Assembly (NCBI GenBank): GCA_030762935.1
Contig: CM060900.1
Coordinates: forward strand, 440,255,759 to 440,319,758
Direction: 5' to 3'
Origin: Hymenopus coronatus
Lineage: Eukaryota; Arthropoda; Insecta; Mantodea; Hymenopodidae
DNA length: 64,000 nucleotides
Of the stretch, positions 1-12,489 are shown in pieces. The position numbers and the translations under genes are program-made. The notes under the pieces were generated by a model. That model saw only the letters and a list, made by a program, of their open reading frames with translations, searched no databases and was not told where the DNA came from. The stretch's first letter is position 1. Every line of letters begins with the position of its first letter.

Positions 1-58
1 ATCTCTTTTAGTAATAGTGTATAAAATTATATCTGGGCTTTTTTTTTTTTCTTTCCAG

Positions 59-260
59 CCTTTCCCCTGAGTCAGTGAGTATTACAGAGTCTAATAAGGG
101 CAAGAAGATGAATGACAAACTGGAGGCTTCTACCAGTAAACTACAACCAAACATATCAGGTGCCCAAAAAGAAAGTGATACCAAAGATTTAATAGTCACA
201 GGAAAAAGGAAACGAAAACAAAATCCAAAATATGCCAAAGAAGATATAATTGATGCAAAG
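59..260 (+). CDS. HELLS: HELLS-like exon (basic N-terminal region)
   Basis: Internal exon with a strong polypyrimidine tract and AG at 57-58, and a donor GTAAGT at 261. The first base completes a codon begun in an upstream exon not seen here. From 60 it encodes 67 residues, ending at a complete codon. The product is hydrophilic and Lys-rich, with a basic cluster (TGKRKRKQNPKY) like the low-complexity charged stretch ahead of the ATPase lobe in HELLS. This part is poorly conserved, so identity depends on linkage to the next exons in frame. It may contain a nuclear localisation signal (inference). Confidence 0.7.
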
Positions 261-1935
261 GTAAGTTGTGCTGCTAAATCGCATATAAATCCACCACTAA
301 GAAAAGCAGGTACTTGAAGTTGTTGTAGATTTGAGGGATTCTACAAATGACTGGAAATGTACTTATGTGCCATAGATGTTTGCATGGACAATATCCAGGC
401 AGGTTTGGTCAAAAATGTTTTTTGGTGCTCAAAATAATGAAAAAATTCATTTTTCCTGTTTAAAATGGATTTTATTTGCCATGTGACTATCTTATATGTA
501 TGGTATTTTAATCAGAGTAATTGGCACCATTATAGAGAAAATAAAAAAATAATGAAAACTTGAGTATTATTTATGGAAGATTAACTACTATGGTTCTTAA
601 CTTCCCATTCTATATTGGGCATAAAAAACTTGCTCAGAGGCCTCTTTATCAGGATTGAGGTTCGGTTCTTTTATATGCCATAAATCTATGGTACAGGACC
701 AACAACTTTTCTTCCCTTCCAAAGAAAGCCATGCTAAGGAATTTTTATGTCCAAGAAATCCATTGCCCTCCACTGGATTTGAAACCATGAGGTGGGTGGA
801 AAAGCACAACTGTCACTACATCGACACATACATTTTTTTTTTTGTCTGCAATGTTGAGATGGTTGGAATAGTACAGTTGTCACAGTACTATTAATAAATG
901 AATGCTTGCTTTAGCCAACTGCATATACTGCTATCACAGCATGCTGACAGAAAACTCTTCCTCCTTCCATTCACCCTCACCCAAAAGATCCTAGAAAGTT
1001 TGAGTAATAGATGCAACATTTGGTCAATACGGCAGTATGCCAATCATGGGCAATTATAAGTTCAGGAGCCATAAGTGGTTTTTGAGCTTCCCACATACAA
1101 CAGATGACTTTGAAGTTTGGCGTATATGGCAGGTGTATGCCCATATGTGGTGTCTATTTGCAAGCAGGGACAGAACATGAAGTTGGGAATTCGTTATGGC
1201 AGATTCCAAGCCTGCATAATAAAGATTTGTTCTTTATATTTGACAATTTCTGCAGTTGTGACTTAGTATGTTCCATTGAAAGGGAGTAAACAAATGAATA
1301 ACTTAAATGAGCTTAAGCAACAAGGAAGAAATTAAAATATAGTGAACATGAATGAGCAATTAAAACATTTGCTGTGCTGTTGAAACTGGAAGGGACAATT
1401 ATAAGAGGGGCAGCTGACCCTTTTCCCTCTTTGCAATCCCTCCAAAATAAAAACGAGTACAAGGAATTTGATAAGTACATTTCCTCATTAGAAAATCTAA
1501 AGAGTAAATGTTATGTGAACCTACAAGGATAAGGTTTGCAGCTATAAATATATCCTTGGAAAATTATATATTATTTGTGCCACAGAGAACAGTGTAATCT
1601 ATTTAAACAATTATCAGTTGCAAAGTATAGGCATTTTTTATAGCTAAAATGTTGGCTAGTTTGCCTTTCATATTTATGTGAGTAACTGTTTTAACAAATT
1701 AATTACGCCAACTCAAAATATGGATCTTGATTCTCACCAACATCTGTTGGTGAAGCTGAAAATAATCGTTGGAGGTAGTCCAGATTTTAATGAAATAATT
1801 TCGAAGATACAAAAGAATATTGTGTTTGTTTTATTTTACTTTAGTCTATGCTGTAATCAAAAGAAATTAATACTAACAAGATTAAGCAGCCATCACTGCA
1901 CTCGTCTGGTTGTTAAACTACCAATTTGATTCAAA
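261..1935. other. Intron sequence, nothing identified
   Basis: AT-rich intron. Short open frames around 597-894 and 1104-1289 lack splice borders or recognisable motifs. No repeat shared with the rest of the window was seen here. Confidence 0.5.
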
Positions 1936-2510
1936 CTACCATATTTATGTGAATATAAGACCAACCCCTTTTTCCAGAATTTAAATTTGTAATTTAGCAT
2001 ATCATCTATATAGAAAGAAGACATGATTTTAATTTTTAAACAAATTTAAAGTTTAGCACATATGTTTTGAACAAAGACCCTCTAGCTGATTAATTACCTT
2101 TCTTTTTACCTAATTCAAATTTGTGCAGAAATGGGTGGGAGGGAGAGGAGTATGTGTGAAATGGGAGAAGGTAATAGCAATGATGATGATTAATAACATT
2201 TTCTATTTAGACAACATAGTATAACACATAATTGTAAACAATTTTACTTAATTTGAATTTGTGCAGAAATTCAGGCAATGTGTTAGAGGTAGAAAAATGT
2301 AGGTCCATTAACAGGGCACAAAATGAAACACAAAAAATCTTCTACATACAGAAGACAGCACTCCTAACCATTTTCCCCATGCATTGCCATTGCCGAACCT
2401 GCAAAGTTTGAAATTTTTTTTCCAAATGCTATTCAGAAAACATATTGCGAATGCAAGACAACCCCCAGTTCTCAATATTAGTATTTTGGATAAATATCTG
2501 TGGTGTTAGA
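1936..2510 (+). repeat. Dispersed repeat R2, short copy
   Basis: Shares both ends with the copy at 59510-60700. The left end holds a GAATATAAGACCAACCCC-like start and TTAGCATATCATCTA. The right end holds ACCTGCAAAGTTTG and CGAATGCAAGACAACC. The middle has two copies (near 2099 and 2242) of an internal unit with AATTTGTGCAGAAAT, against about four in the other copy. No coding capacity seen. Probably a nonautonomous transposon with an internal variable tandem array; class unknown. Confidence 0.65.
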
Positions 2511-3208
2511 CAACTATGCAGGTTGCATGTCAAGTGGTTCAGGGTTTGCCCATATCTGCAGTGTCATCAATCTGTTACTTACAGTATGCAGATACCAGGA
2601 CCTCAGCTGTCACTAATTCTATAAAGTGGATTCTCAATTTGTCCTTAGACCTGAGTGCATTCGTTACAAGATTTTCAGCAGGAGAAAACATTCCAAAGCT
2701 GGTACGAGGACTCAAATCCTGGTCCCTTTGCACCACAAGAGCACTCTTATGTGTTTTAGTAATAATCGGGTAATATATATCATAATTAATGGAAGTTTTA
2801 TTCTGGTATGTGTAGTACAATCCTAATATTGCCAGGCCATAGATTATTTATATGCATCTTCCATGCAGTGCACTATAATAAGTATTAACTATGTTATAAG
2901 CAGTGTTCGTTTTGTGAAAGATATTCCTGGCATCTATAAATGAAATGTTTATTCACACACATAAGTTCTTGTGTATTGTTCTTAATGTGTGTTTTTGCAT
3001 TGCCCTTTAGTTCATTTATGGTGTGCACACTATAAGATCTGGGGATTATGAGAACTGTAATCTTTTAGAAATTACTGTAGGAGCACATACCACATGCTTG
3101 CAAATTATACAAAAAGAGAAAATGTACATAATATTACTAGCTTATAGAAAGCCAGGGAAAATAATTGTAAATATTCCAGAGTAGAAATATGCATAAATGC
3201 AAGTTGTA

Positions 3209-3872
3209 ACTCAGGTAATTAGGTGAGGCGAGCTAGCTTAATTCCAGGTATAAGTTCACAAACAACACCTGCTAATGAGCACAGGGTTTAGGCTAAAGGA
3301 TGCATGATAGAAAAGAGCAGACATATAAATGAGATAGGAATAGTGACTTGTCTTCCAAGTAGCACAAGGAGTTGAAAAGACAGACAAAGAAAGCATAATG
3401 TTAAAGTGAGAAGAAACCTCTGGGTATTTCCAAACACATCATGTGTATGCTATGACTCAAAACTTGGCACACTTTATCCTCATAACTTGTAAAGTGATGC
3501 TATCTAAGAACCAATAAGAGCTGCTGTTACATTTATGGTGCAGAAGTTAGCATCACCCAGGTTTACTATTTAAGGAGAAGCAGATCTCTTATGTGGTGGT
3601 TACTCTATACACTTACTCTGAATTACTTACTCACTTGAGCTTCTGTGCGTCACGTTGAGTTGTGATCACGTGGTGGGGGAGCGATGTGCAGAGGATTAGG
3701 TTAGGCTCCTCATTAATAATTACGTGGTGGGATTGCATTTATGTATAACATACTTTTAAGGAACAAGCTAGCCGCCCATTTAAAATCTATATTACAATAT
3801 ATTAATGTTGTAAGGCATTATGCAGTGTTTTTAATGTATTAGCCTCGCCTCGCCCACGTACCCCTGAGATTA
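3209..3872. repeat. Possible inverted-repeat element
   Basis: Left edge CTCAGGTAATTAGGTGAGGC and right edge (reverse complement) CTCAGGGGTACGTGGGCGAG share an imperfect inverted arrangement around a GAGGCGAG core. The interior, about 600 bp, has no coding sequence. It may be a degenerate miniature transposon. The match is weak. Confidence 0.3.
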
Positions 3873-4569
3873 AGTGTAATTAGGAAATTAGGAGTGGAAC
3901 CTACATCAACGTTGGAGCTGAGGACACTGCAGGAACGAGATACAGATCCCACGACATTACCCTGTCATCAAACATTACCTTTTTCTTTGAAAAAAAAAAT
4001 AGCATTGTGGGTTATGGTAGAATGTTGGAATTATCCATATTTTCTCCCTTCAACCTGACAAATTTTACAAATTGCTAAGAGAATATCTCTGCAGTATATG
4101 TCAGAATTTGCAGGCATCCACGTTTAACAATGTTTAATTCACATAAAATGACGACACCCACTTACAAAAAGGTTAGTACTCATTATAGTGAATATTACTA
4201 TTAATCATGAATAAGCAATGCAGTGGTTTAAGAATGGAAAACCCCCACTGCAATAGATAGTGTGCAGAGCAAATTTCAATTCAAATATCTCCCTAAAAAG
4301 TAGTCGAGTGGAAAGAGTTTTGTTCTTATAGCAATCAACTCCTTATATAAGACAAAATGATGTACAAAATATTAAATTTGACATTTCCAATCATTTTTAC
4401 TTTCTCTTCCAAGTACAGTGTACATTGTAGTAGACAGAGAAGGTATTCTATTCAAATGTTGAAATTTCACTGGAAATATGTTTCGAGTTCCCTCGAATAG
4501 AAAAGTGTTTTTAGTAAAAGATAAATGTGTGTGAGTCCATGCGCATGAACAGCATAAACTGAAAATGAA

Positions 4570-5225
4570 AATTCTGTCAAATACTAGATAAAATTGATAT
4601 TTAGGTTCAGTATCTTCCAACAATGTGACCCAAAGATTTTCAAGAAAATCTCCCCAACTTCAAACTATCCATTACATAGAACTTTTTTTGAAAATTGTGT
4701 ATTTTCTCAAAAATGGATGTAAAAGCTTTAAATTAAGTATCATGTGTTTTAAGATATGTTTATGACAGTTGAAATGTATACCTTAAGTTGTATGGTAATA
4801 GATTCTGAAGTCCTTTTTATTCTGGATGACCTGTATAACTGGCGAATCCTAAGAGGTAGACAAAAGTCTAACTATACCAAAAATGGTCTCGTTAAAGCAC
4901 ACAATTTATGTTAGATACATTTTATTTTGTGGAGTTAACCATTTCTAAGATATTTCTTGTTATTGGTTTCAATTTTAAAACACTTTCTCAAATACAACAT
5001 GATTATTTTCTTTCTTCTGGTTAAACAAAGAAAACAATGCCAATGCATCATATTGTAATAAGCTTTTGAAATATTTAACTACTGCTTTAGTCTAGCATAT
5101 TCCCTTATTCTCACGTATGTACAAGGAAGTATGAAATGCAAGTATTTCTGAAAATGTGTGCATTGATGTACATGGAGATAGAGAAAAAAAAAAGCTTATG
5201 AAAGAATAGTTTGTTGCAGAATAGG
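4570..5225 (+). repeat. Repeat R1, copy 1
   Basis: Member of a noncoding family found at least ten times in the window. Hallmarks in order: CAAAGATTTTCAAGAAAATC, a tract resembling TACCCTTTACATGGA, TTTTCTCAAAAATGG, TCTGAAGTCCTTTTTATTCTGG with GATGACCTGTATAACTGG, TGGAGTTAACCATTTCTAAG, and TTGTTATTGGTTTCAATTTT. It runs to GAATAGGTAAGAAAGTTCTG. No ORF. Class unknown. Confidence 0.8.
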
Positions 5226-5310
5226 TAAGAAAGTTCTGTGTAACACAAAATTTTCAAAAATTATTCATTATAGTTTTATTCCTACATGTGAAAGATCCTG
5301 TTTACATATA

Positions 5311-6496
5311 CAGGGTGGGCCTCAGAAATCAATACAAAATGAAAAGATGAATGCCAGAACATAAGCACAAATATAAACATTATATTTGTGGTAGAGATAT
5401 ACATGAATTGCCATGATTATTGGTACTCAATTTCTTGAATATAACATCCCGCAAATACGCTGCATTGGTGTTGATGCATGCAGCAAGCACTCTCTGAGTT
5501 TCTCATAACATGCTGGATAATGTAATTGGGTATGGCACAAATCTCTTCTTGGATTGCCATTTTCAAGTCAGGAATATTTTGCAACCTGTGGGAGTAAATA
5601 TTCTTTGAGGTAATCCCAAAGAAAGAGTCTCGGGCTGACAGATCTGGAGACCTTGCAAGCTATGAGAGATCTCCCAGTCCCAATATCAGTTGATTTGGAA
5701 ACAGCCAATGCAGTGTAACTATTGTGTTACCAGCTATGTGGGCTGTAGCTCCATCTTGTTGGGAAAATGTTGTGTTGAGATTATTCATTCTTATCAGTTG
5801 TGGAACAAAAAAGTTCTCTTATTTACCCATACCGCTTGGCACTGATAGTGAGTGGACTTTCTTTATCATCTTCAAAAAATGAGGTCCCACAATACCAATG
5901 GAAACTTCTTTAGCACATCAAACTTCAACCTTTTTGTTGTGTAGAGGTTTCTCAAGAAGAAGCTGAGGATTTCTCATTGCATAGTAATGAAGATTTTGCT
6001 TATTGACGAATCTGCCAAGATGAAAGATCGCTTCATCAGACAGTGCCAGAGAAGACAAAAGGGTCTCAATCTTTGAAGAAATTTTGTGCAGAATTGTACC
6101 CTATTTTTGTTTATCCAATGGCCACAGCTGTTGACACACCTGTAGTTTGTAAGTTGAATATTTTCAGGTGTACAGACTGTTTTCTGCAGCCCCTTATGTT
6201 TCGCTTTCCCCACTGAAGCATTTGTTTGCCATTTATTCACCCACCTGGACATCATCCTTCTGTCTAGAATGTGGTGATGACGGTTCTCATGTCATAACTC
6301 ACGTTATAACAAATTTATACTGTTGCTTTGAATGTAAGCTTCTACTGTCCTGATAGGATCTCCTGCGACCAATCGTCCATGGCTAACAAAATGGTAATAG
6401 CAGACGTTTTGTTTGTGAAAAACAGTTGGGGGGCAAATGCATTATTAACTGTAAGATTAGCAATATAAAATGTTCCATTTCCTGAGACCCACCCTG
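5311..6496 (-). mobile_element. Tc1/mariner-superfamily relic with TIRs
   Basis: Bounded by inverted repeats CAGGGTGGGCCTCAGAAAT (left) and CAGGGTGGGTCTCAGGAAA (right, reverse complement), 1,186 bp. The minus strand, near 5440-5670, reads like the end of a DDE transposase: ARSPDLSARDSFFG, then YSHRLQNIPDLKMAIQEEIC and an HVMRNSESACCMHQHQ-like tail. This matches the arthropod group ending 'MRNFRERL..CI..NG..L.DVIF'. Upstream parts are rearranged and frameshifted, so it is dead. A clean TA duplication is not obvious at the right edge. Confidence 0.75.
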
Positions 6497-6605
6497 CCTA
6501 TTCTATTTTTATTATAAGCAAGGACTTCATGATTTGGAACAGCCAATAGGATTTATATAATATAAAAGTAAATATAATTAGCATTTATTTTTTACTGTGT
6601 TTCAG

Positions 6606-6791
6606 ATAATTAAGGAGGTAAATGCACAGAAGTGGCCTGAAGAGAAATTAGAAGTGAAGCCACTTAGTGAACCCAAAGAAGAAAAAATGAGAAAAACTGC
6701 ATGTGGTATAATGGTTTCAAAGCGTCAGCCATATTTTTTGGAGGGTACTGCACTACGGCCATATCAACTTGATAGCCTAGACTGGCTTAGG
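6606..6791 (+). CDS. HELLS: HELLS-like exon (start of ATPase lobe)
   Basis: Exon of 62 codons between an acceptor TGTGTTTCAG and a donor GTATGC. The C-terminal part reads GTALRPYQLDSLDWLR, the Q-motif-like entry of SNF2 ATPases, where human HELLS has a run ending RWYQVEGMEWLR. The preceding stretch is charged (Lys/Glu-rich). It joins in phase 0 to the next exon, giving [20 protein letters not shown] across the junction. No stops. Another donor choice one base earlier would break the frame. Confidence 0.88.
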
Positions 6792-8398
6792 GTATGCATA
6801 CCATATGCTATTGTTGAATATTAGTTAATTTTGTATAACTGAGTATATGTTTCCTTGCATTTGTATTAATCGCATTTGACTTGGTGATAAGTAGATTAAA
6901 TGGTTAAAGCTTTTGCAATTGAAGTGTAACTCTTGCCAAAGAATGACACGGCTACAAAAGGTTTTTTTTTTTTTTTTTGCATATTTATTATACTTATATA
7001 TAACTTGTACTTTCATCCTATACAATTTTTTTAAATATATAAAATGTAGAGCAACAGAAATTTATGTAATTGGTCCTGTACAATTTATTAAGGTAGGGCT
7101 TTGAACTTCAAAATCAATTTTTCTCATTTCCATTTTTTCAGCATTTTTCACTCTAAAATTCTTGTTGTGACACAGTTTATAACTTTTTAACTTGAATGTT
7201 TCAGGACAGCTTATTGGAACTGCTCGCATTATATTTTTTCTAATAGTTCTAAAATATGTATCGAGCAGTGACTGTTCATGGTGCAGAAAATAAGTGAAAA
7301 TACTGTGTGCAAAATAAAACAAAATAGTGAATGCTAAACATTAAATAACTATTGGTGTTACAACAATTTTTTGAAGTCAATCTTTCTCTTCTAAAGGAAG
7401 CAAGTTATCTATTATTTAAAGCTATACAATCTAGAGCGTAACCAATAAAATTCAGAAAACCAATAATTTTAAATTTTATATTATACATGTTCCCAGAGCT
7501 TTAAAGTTCTCTCTTTATTCAAATTTGCAATTGCTAGTTGTCCACACAGTAATTAAAAGGGTCTTCTTTTCATCATTCTACAGTCAATTAAAAGGAATTT
7601 AAAATAAAATACATGCATCTTTTTTGTTAGACATAAGAAAAAAATGAAAATGAAATGAGACATAAATTTATTTGGATTCAATATACATATATTCACTTTA
7701 CTTTCTATAATAAGCACACATGTGGTCATTTTTATTCTGTTAGAAACATAAACAAAATAAAGAAGGAAACAAGATGCAAATGGACTTGTTTTCAGTGTTC
7801 ACTTGTTCATACTTACTGAGTTGTCTAAAGCTCTTACATTACAACCTACAAGCTCCTACAAGCTACTTCAGCATCAAGACAAGTTTTTCAGTTCCATACC
7901 TAAACAAGCAATAATGAGATCATGTTACCATGGCAACTTCTCAAATAAGAGAAACACTGAACCGACCAAAATATTTGCCATCTGGAGGGTTAAGCTGTTG
8001 TGGTCATGCCACCTTTCACAAGAGAGGTCCTGGGGTTGCCTTCGAAGTCAGGATACAAGAGAGTTGAAAGTTGGTAAATCTGTACACTATTAGGATTAAA
8101 CATTTCACAACTGACAAGTTTTTATTGTTGTATGAAATGCTCCATTGAAGACAAATTAAGAAGTAGTATGAGCAGAAATAATAGGTTAAAACTCGTCTAC
8201 TTCACTTGCCAGCCACCTCTATTATGTAGAACAGGCTTGGGTGTGTGCCAAAAAATCAGGAGTGCAACCTGCAACACGCAATACAGTACAACATTGAGGA
8301 CAAGCTATTTTCATGGCTAAATCAAGTGTTGCATATATAAAGTGGTAGGATGCAGATATTGTGGTATGACCTTTGCCCAATGATGTATTGGTTACCAA
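6792..8398. other. Intron sequence, mostly unassigned
   Basis: AT-rich intron with a T-run at about 6962-6979. A stretch near 7980-8050 has a weak tRNA-like box B look (GGGGTTGCCTTCGAAGTC) and may be an old SINE, but this is not firm. No coding feature seen. Confidence 0.4.
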
Positions 8399-8419
8399 CC
8401 CCCCCCCCCCCCCCCCCCC
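8399..8419. repeat. Poly-C tract (21 bp)
   Basis: Uninterrupted run of 21 C followed by TCCCC. Length may be uncertain in the assembly. Confidence 0.9.
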
Positions 8420-8519
8420 TCCCCAGTTCTGCTTCCAGTTTTGTGGCTGAGTACTTGTATGTACTCTTACTCAAATAGAATTGGAACAGCTTGATGTGTA
8501 AAATATACAAAATTTAAAA

Positions 8520-9330
8520 AGCAGGTAGCTGAAAAGAGAACAACCTGTTAATCGTCGCTACTTAGTGAGCTACATCAAGACAAATGCCTTTAACCCTAGG
8601 CAACACAAGCATGCAGACATAAATAGTCTAGCCCATAAGTAGGCCAATATTCCATTGAAAAAAAAAATACCAGAACTAATTGCACCATATAATAAAGATA
8701 GCAGAATATAATGGATATTCTAAAAAGCTAGTGAACAGTAAAGTAAAAAATTCAAAAAATCTATAACACCATGACCAAGTAACTACAATTTTTCCAATAG
8801 ATAACAAAACCGAGTAGAAGAAATTCACGTATCATCCAAGAGCCACATACCAATTCCAGAAAATTACAATATCACTTTGGCTCCAAAAAATATATTCAGC
8901 ATAGAGAAACTACTTAAATAAACCAAGATTGAAAAAAAAAGAAAACAAAACAAAAGAGAAGAAAGCAGGTACTTATAAAATCAAATATGAGAGCTCTAAA
9001 ATAATCTGCATGGGAAAAACTAAGAGGAACATAGGAGCTAGGCTTAAAGTACTTTTTCGTCACATTAAAAACACACAAAATCGGCAGTGGCATTCAGTTT
9101 TTGGGAACAGCAACACAAAATAAAAAAGATGGTATATTATAGAATGTGCAACAAGCAGCAGAATTAACACCATGGGGAGAATATACATGACCAAAATTAG
9201 AGATAAATTAATGAACTTTTATATGCCTTTGGACAAAAACCCAAATCTAAAGTTCGTCAAACCACCAAGAGAGGAGACGTGAGAGTGCAACAACAGGAGG
9301 TCCAACAGGAAGAGCTACAATGCAGTTGCT
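8520..9330 (+). mobile_element. Penelope-like element, 3' fragment
   Basis: Degenerate frame. Around 8820-8900 it reads SHIPIPENYNITLAPKNIFS, the linker between reverse transcriptase and endonuclease in PLEs. Around 8965-9060 it reads GTYKIKYESSKIICMGKTKR, then ARLKVL. The latter is a decayed GIY-YIG motif (canonical GIYKI...YIGKT+R...R..EH). Stops and a K-rich simple stretch near 8930-8960 disrupt it. Nonfunctional. Confidence 0.75.
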
Positions 9331-9371
9331 TAACTGAAGATGTATGTAATGGACATGCAAAACTTATTTTA

Positions 9372-10350
9372 GGTAAAATTTATGGTAATGTTGCCGTTTA
9401 AGGGTCACTTGGCTGCGCAATGCTGCAAAACCATACCAACATTAGAAATTGAAAGCCACTGTAAAACTCGTCACACAGTGCAAAGGAACACAACCGGTTA
9501 ACAGCTGCAAGATGGCAGTAGTAGCACGGTTATATGTTGCTAAATGCTGCATATATGATGTAGCCAAAGGGCGTGGCAATGCTAGCAGACATTGGCATCT
9601 ATCATATGCCATTACCCCCATTTATTACAGATGTTGATTGTTTGAGGTTTTGTGGTACATGAGCTAGCTAAAGGCGTTTTCATCACAACATGAAGATAAC
9701 CCCATCTATGTCACACTGCAATTGCGGTACTCTTAATACGTTTGATCAAGTAATATTTTGGGTTAAATGGAGAAATTTAATATACAAAGCTACTGTTAAA
9801 TAAGTTATCGATTGCTTTGTATCTTTTTTAACGAAAACAGGAGCATTAGTAGTAAATATAAAAATTATTGTTAATAATATTATCGTTATTAATATTACTA
9901 TTATTGGTGGTGGTGTTGGTAGTATGATGATTATGATGAGTATTATTATAATTCTTATTAGTTGTAAGAATAACTATCAGCCCAACCAGATCTACTTGCC
10001 TTTACTTATGTCATTGGTAGCATTAAAAAAAGGCTGTTTTGTCATAGAAGAAAACATGAGGTGGAGAGCAGTAGGAGATATCTGGAAGAACAATAAATGC
10101 ACTCCCTGACATATATAATTGCATATTTCAGCGTTTCCCGCGCATTGCTATTGTTACGCTTCCTAAGGCATATGCTGTTAATTGCAAATTTCAAGCTTTC
10201 CACACTACCCTATGCCTGTGCTGCCTTCCCTCCTTTTTGCAATACCAACTATATATGCTCCATAATGCTGAACCTTGCAACTTTCATATGCAAAGGTTGG
10301 CTGCCTGACGTTACGCGGCCAATTGACCCTTAAATGACAACATTACAAAA
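9372..10350. mobile_element. TIR element, possibly piggyBac-related
   Basis: Inverted ends GGTAATGTTGCCGTTTAAGG-GTCACTTGGC and (right, reverse complement) TGTAATGTTGTCATTTAAGG-GTCAATTGGC. Each holds TTAA (9398-9401 and 10330-10333) followed inward by GGGTCA, which suggests a 928-bp piggyBac-type insertion. However, the inverted similarity continues about 25 bp outside the TTAA, so the true ends may lie further out. The interior has ATT-rich microsatellite at about 9860-9960 and no transposase. Confidence 0.55.
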
Positions 10351-10354
10351 TTTA

Positions 10355-10640
10355 TTGTATGAAACATAAGAGTGTCTGTCATTAGTTTTCTGAGTGTTCT
10401 TGGGCTAACCTTTTTTCTTTCTACTACATTTCCCAACCCAATGCTGGTCATACACCACATGTTGATCTTCTTTATTTTTATTCTGCTGATGGATTTTTGA
10501 GACATTTTTAGTTTTTCTGCTATCTGCATCTCTGAGTAAGGCAGTTCATCAAGAAGATACCTGGCAATGCTGATTTTTTCTCAGAGATAAATACCATTTT
10601 CTCTCCGTAACCTTACTTATCTCTCTTCTACCTGAAATCT
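10355..10640 (-). pseudogene. Tc1-like transposase N-terminal remnant
   Basis: Minus strand reads IARYLLDELPYSEMQIAEKL then KMSQKSISRI and, after a gap, ERKKVSPRTLRKLM. This has the helix-turn-helix plus 'GRKKKTSPR..RKL' pattern of Tc1-family DNA-binding domains. The catalytic domain is absent; the preceding TIR element abuts or interrupts it. Confidence 0.55.
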
Positions 10641-11638
10641 TAAGCATATGAATTATTTTAGTTTGTTTATATTAAATAATGAATTAAAATAATAAGATAT
10701 ATTTGGTGTTATTCTTGTGTTCTCCAAAAGCTTGCTACAGCTTTAGTACTTAACATAACAATATTCAGAATTCATACATAAATTTTTACATAAGTAAATA
10801 TACAAACAATAATTATATGACAATGTTCTGAAAGTAATATTAATAAATGGTTAAACTTCTGAAAACATTTTCTTCTGAATATCTGGGTTGTGGGTGGTGT
10901 GAAAGATTTTTGACAGAAGTTAAGATGCTGCTCAATTATAATTCTTTGCATCATATGTTGGAGAGTCAAAAAGTAAAGGGATGGCATTTTGACCAGAGTT
11001 TAGCAACAAACATAATGCTTCATCTGAGTTATTTTAAAATGATCAAATTATGATTTGAATTTTCCATGTTCAGTCATAAACTAGCTTAATTGGAAAGAAA
11101 GTTCAGTGTCTAACCTTTAAGTTGTTGACAGAAATGCTGATTTTATGAGCTGGCCATTGTTACTATTTGTCCACAATATATTCCATTCATATAGCAACTA
11201 TATTGGGTGTTAATACATATTGTATTTTAAAAGATAATTTCCTGTGGGAATATAACAGTCTTTATACCTCACCTGAATTTTCAGCCTCCTTATAAGCCAT
11301 TGATAAACAACCAGTTTTACCAACATTAAACTGCCAAATTTTAAAATAAAAGCAGAGGCAGTGTAATTGGAGAGGACTACAGTCCATTTTACAACTATAA
11401 CTATGCTAGGCATTTTCTTAAAGTGTTCTTAAGTAAAACATTTAAAAAACACCTGTTAATCATCTGTAGTCTATCTACTCCTGTAACGTGTATTTTAGTA
11501 TGTGTTTAACTGTACTGCTAATTCATATGACTGCCTAATAAATACCATATTCCTGACAAGTATGACATTAATTTAGCTAGCTTACTTTTTCTTGGTTTAT
11601 TTGAAGAAATTTATTTTTAAAATATGATTGTTTTCCAG
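10641..11638. other. Intron sequence, nothing identified
   Basis: AT-rich, with only short random frames, ending at the acceptor of the Walker A exon. Confidence 0.5.
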
Positions 11639-11821
11639 GCACTTTATGAGAATGGAATGAATGGTATACTTGCGGATGAAATGGGTCTAGGCAAAACAAT
11701 TCAGACTATTGGTTTTTTTTGCCTCTTGGTGGAAAATGGGTGTCCTGGACCATTCCTTGTAGTTGCTCCACTTTCTACACTGCCTAATTGGTCCTTTGAA
11801 CTTAAAGAATTTTCACCAAAG
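11639..11821 (+). CDS. HELLS: HELLS-like exon (Walker A)
   Basis: Exon of 61 codons, acceptor TTTTCCAG and donor GTAAGT. It carries SNF2 motif [16 protein letters not shown], the ATP-binding P-loop with intact GKT, followed by motif Ia, [15 protein letters not shown], which is close to the HELLS sequence and distinguishes it from ISWI/CHD types only modestly. It ends in FELKEFSPK. Both neighbouring junctions are phase 0. No missing key residue. Confidence 0.95.
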
Positions 11822-11849
11822 GTAAGTCTTGATATCTACTTTGATACTG

Positions 11850-12475
11850 AATTTTAACTGAAAATTCATGTTTTGAGGGCTCCTGAATAAACAATTTAGA
11901 AAAGACCAGTCTGTGTGTTTATGAACAGTATAACTAAAAAAAATAAAAGGCTGTTAAGTGCCAAACTTGGTATTTGCTCAGTATCTTCCAAGGATGTGAC
12001 AAGAAGATTTTCAGGAAAATTCTCCCACCACAAACTACCCTTTACACGAAAGATTTTTTCAAAAAATGTTTATTTTCTCAAAAATGGCTATGATTTTGAT
12101 ACTTAAGATGCTTACATGACAAATAAAACATATTTCTTGAATTTCTTGGTAACAGCCTCTGAAGCCTCATTTCTGAATGACCTTTGCATAACTGGTAAAC
12201 CATAAGAGATAGACAAAAATTGCAGATTAATACATAAAAATGTAAATATAACATACAATTTATATCAATTTTATGTGGAGTTAACAATTTCTGAGGTATT
12301 CCTTGTTTTGGCTTTAAATGTCCCAGTACTTGTACTTTTCTCAAATGAGAAGTTATTCATTTTTCTTTCTGCTGGTCAAGCAAAGAGAATAATGTATTCA
12401 ATGAAAAGAATTGGAGTTGGTTTTTGTGACACAAAACATCACATAATTATTACATAATGGAACTGGTTTTGGAAA
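11850..12475 (+). repeat. Repeat R1, copy 2
   Basis: Carries the R1 hallmarks in the same order (CCAAGGATGTGACAAGAAG, TTTTCTCAAAAATGGC, CTCTGAAGCCTCATTTCTGA, GGAGTTAACAATTTCTGAGG). It has a derived variant, AAATGTCCCAGTACT, shared only with copy 3 at 13640. No coding potential. Confidence 0.8.
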
Positions 12476-12489
12476 CACTTGTTCCCATT

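Noticed and set aside
597..894. Opposed short frames near 0.6-0.9 kb
   Set aside because: No recognisable domain, no splice borders fitting the helicase, and no partner repeat in the window.
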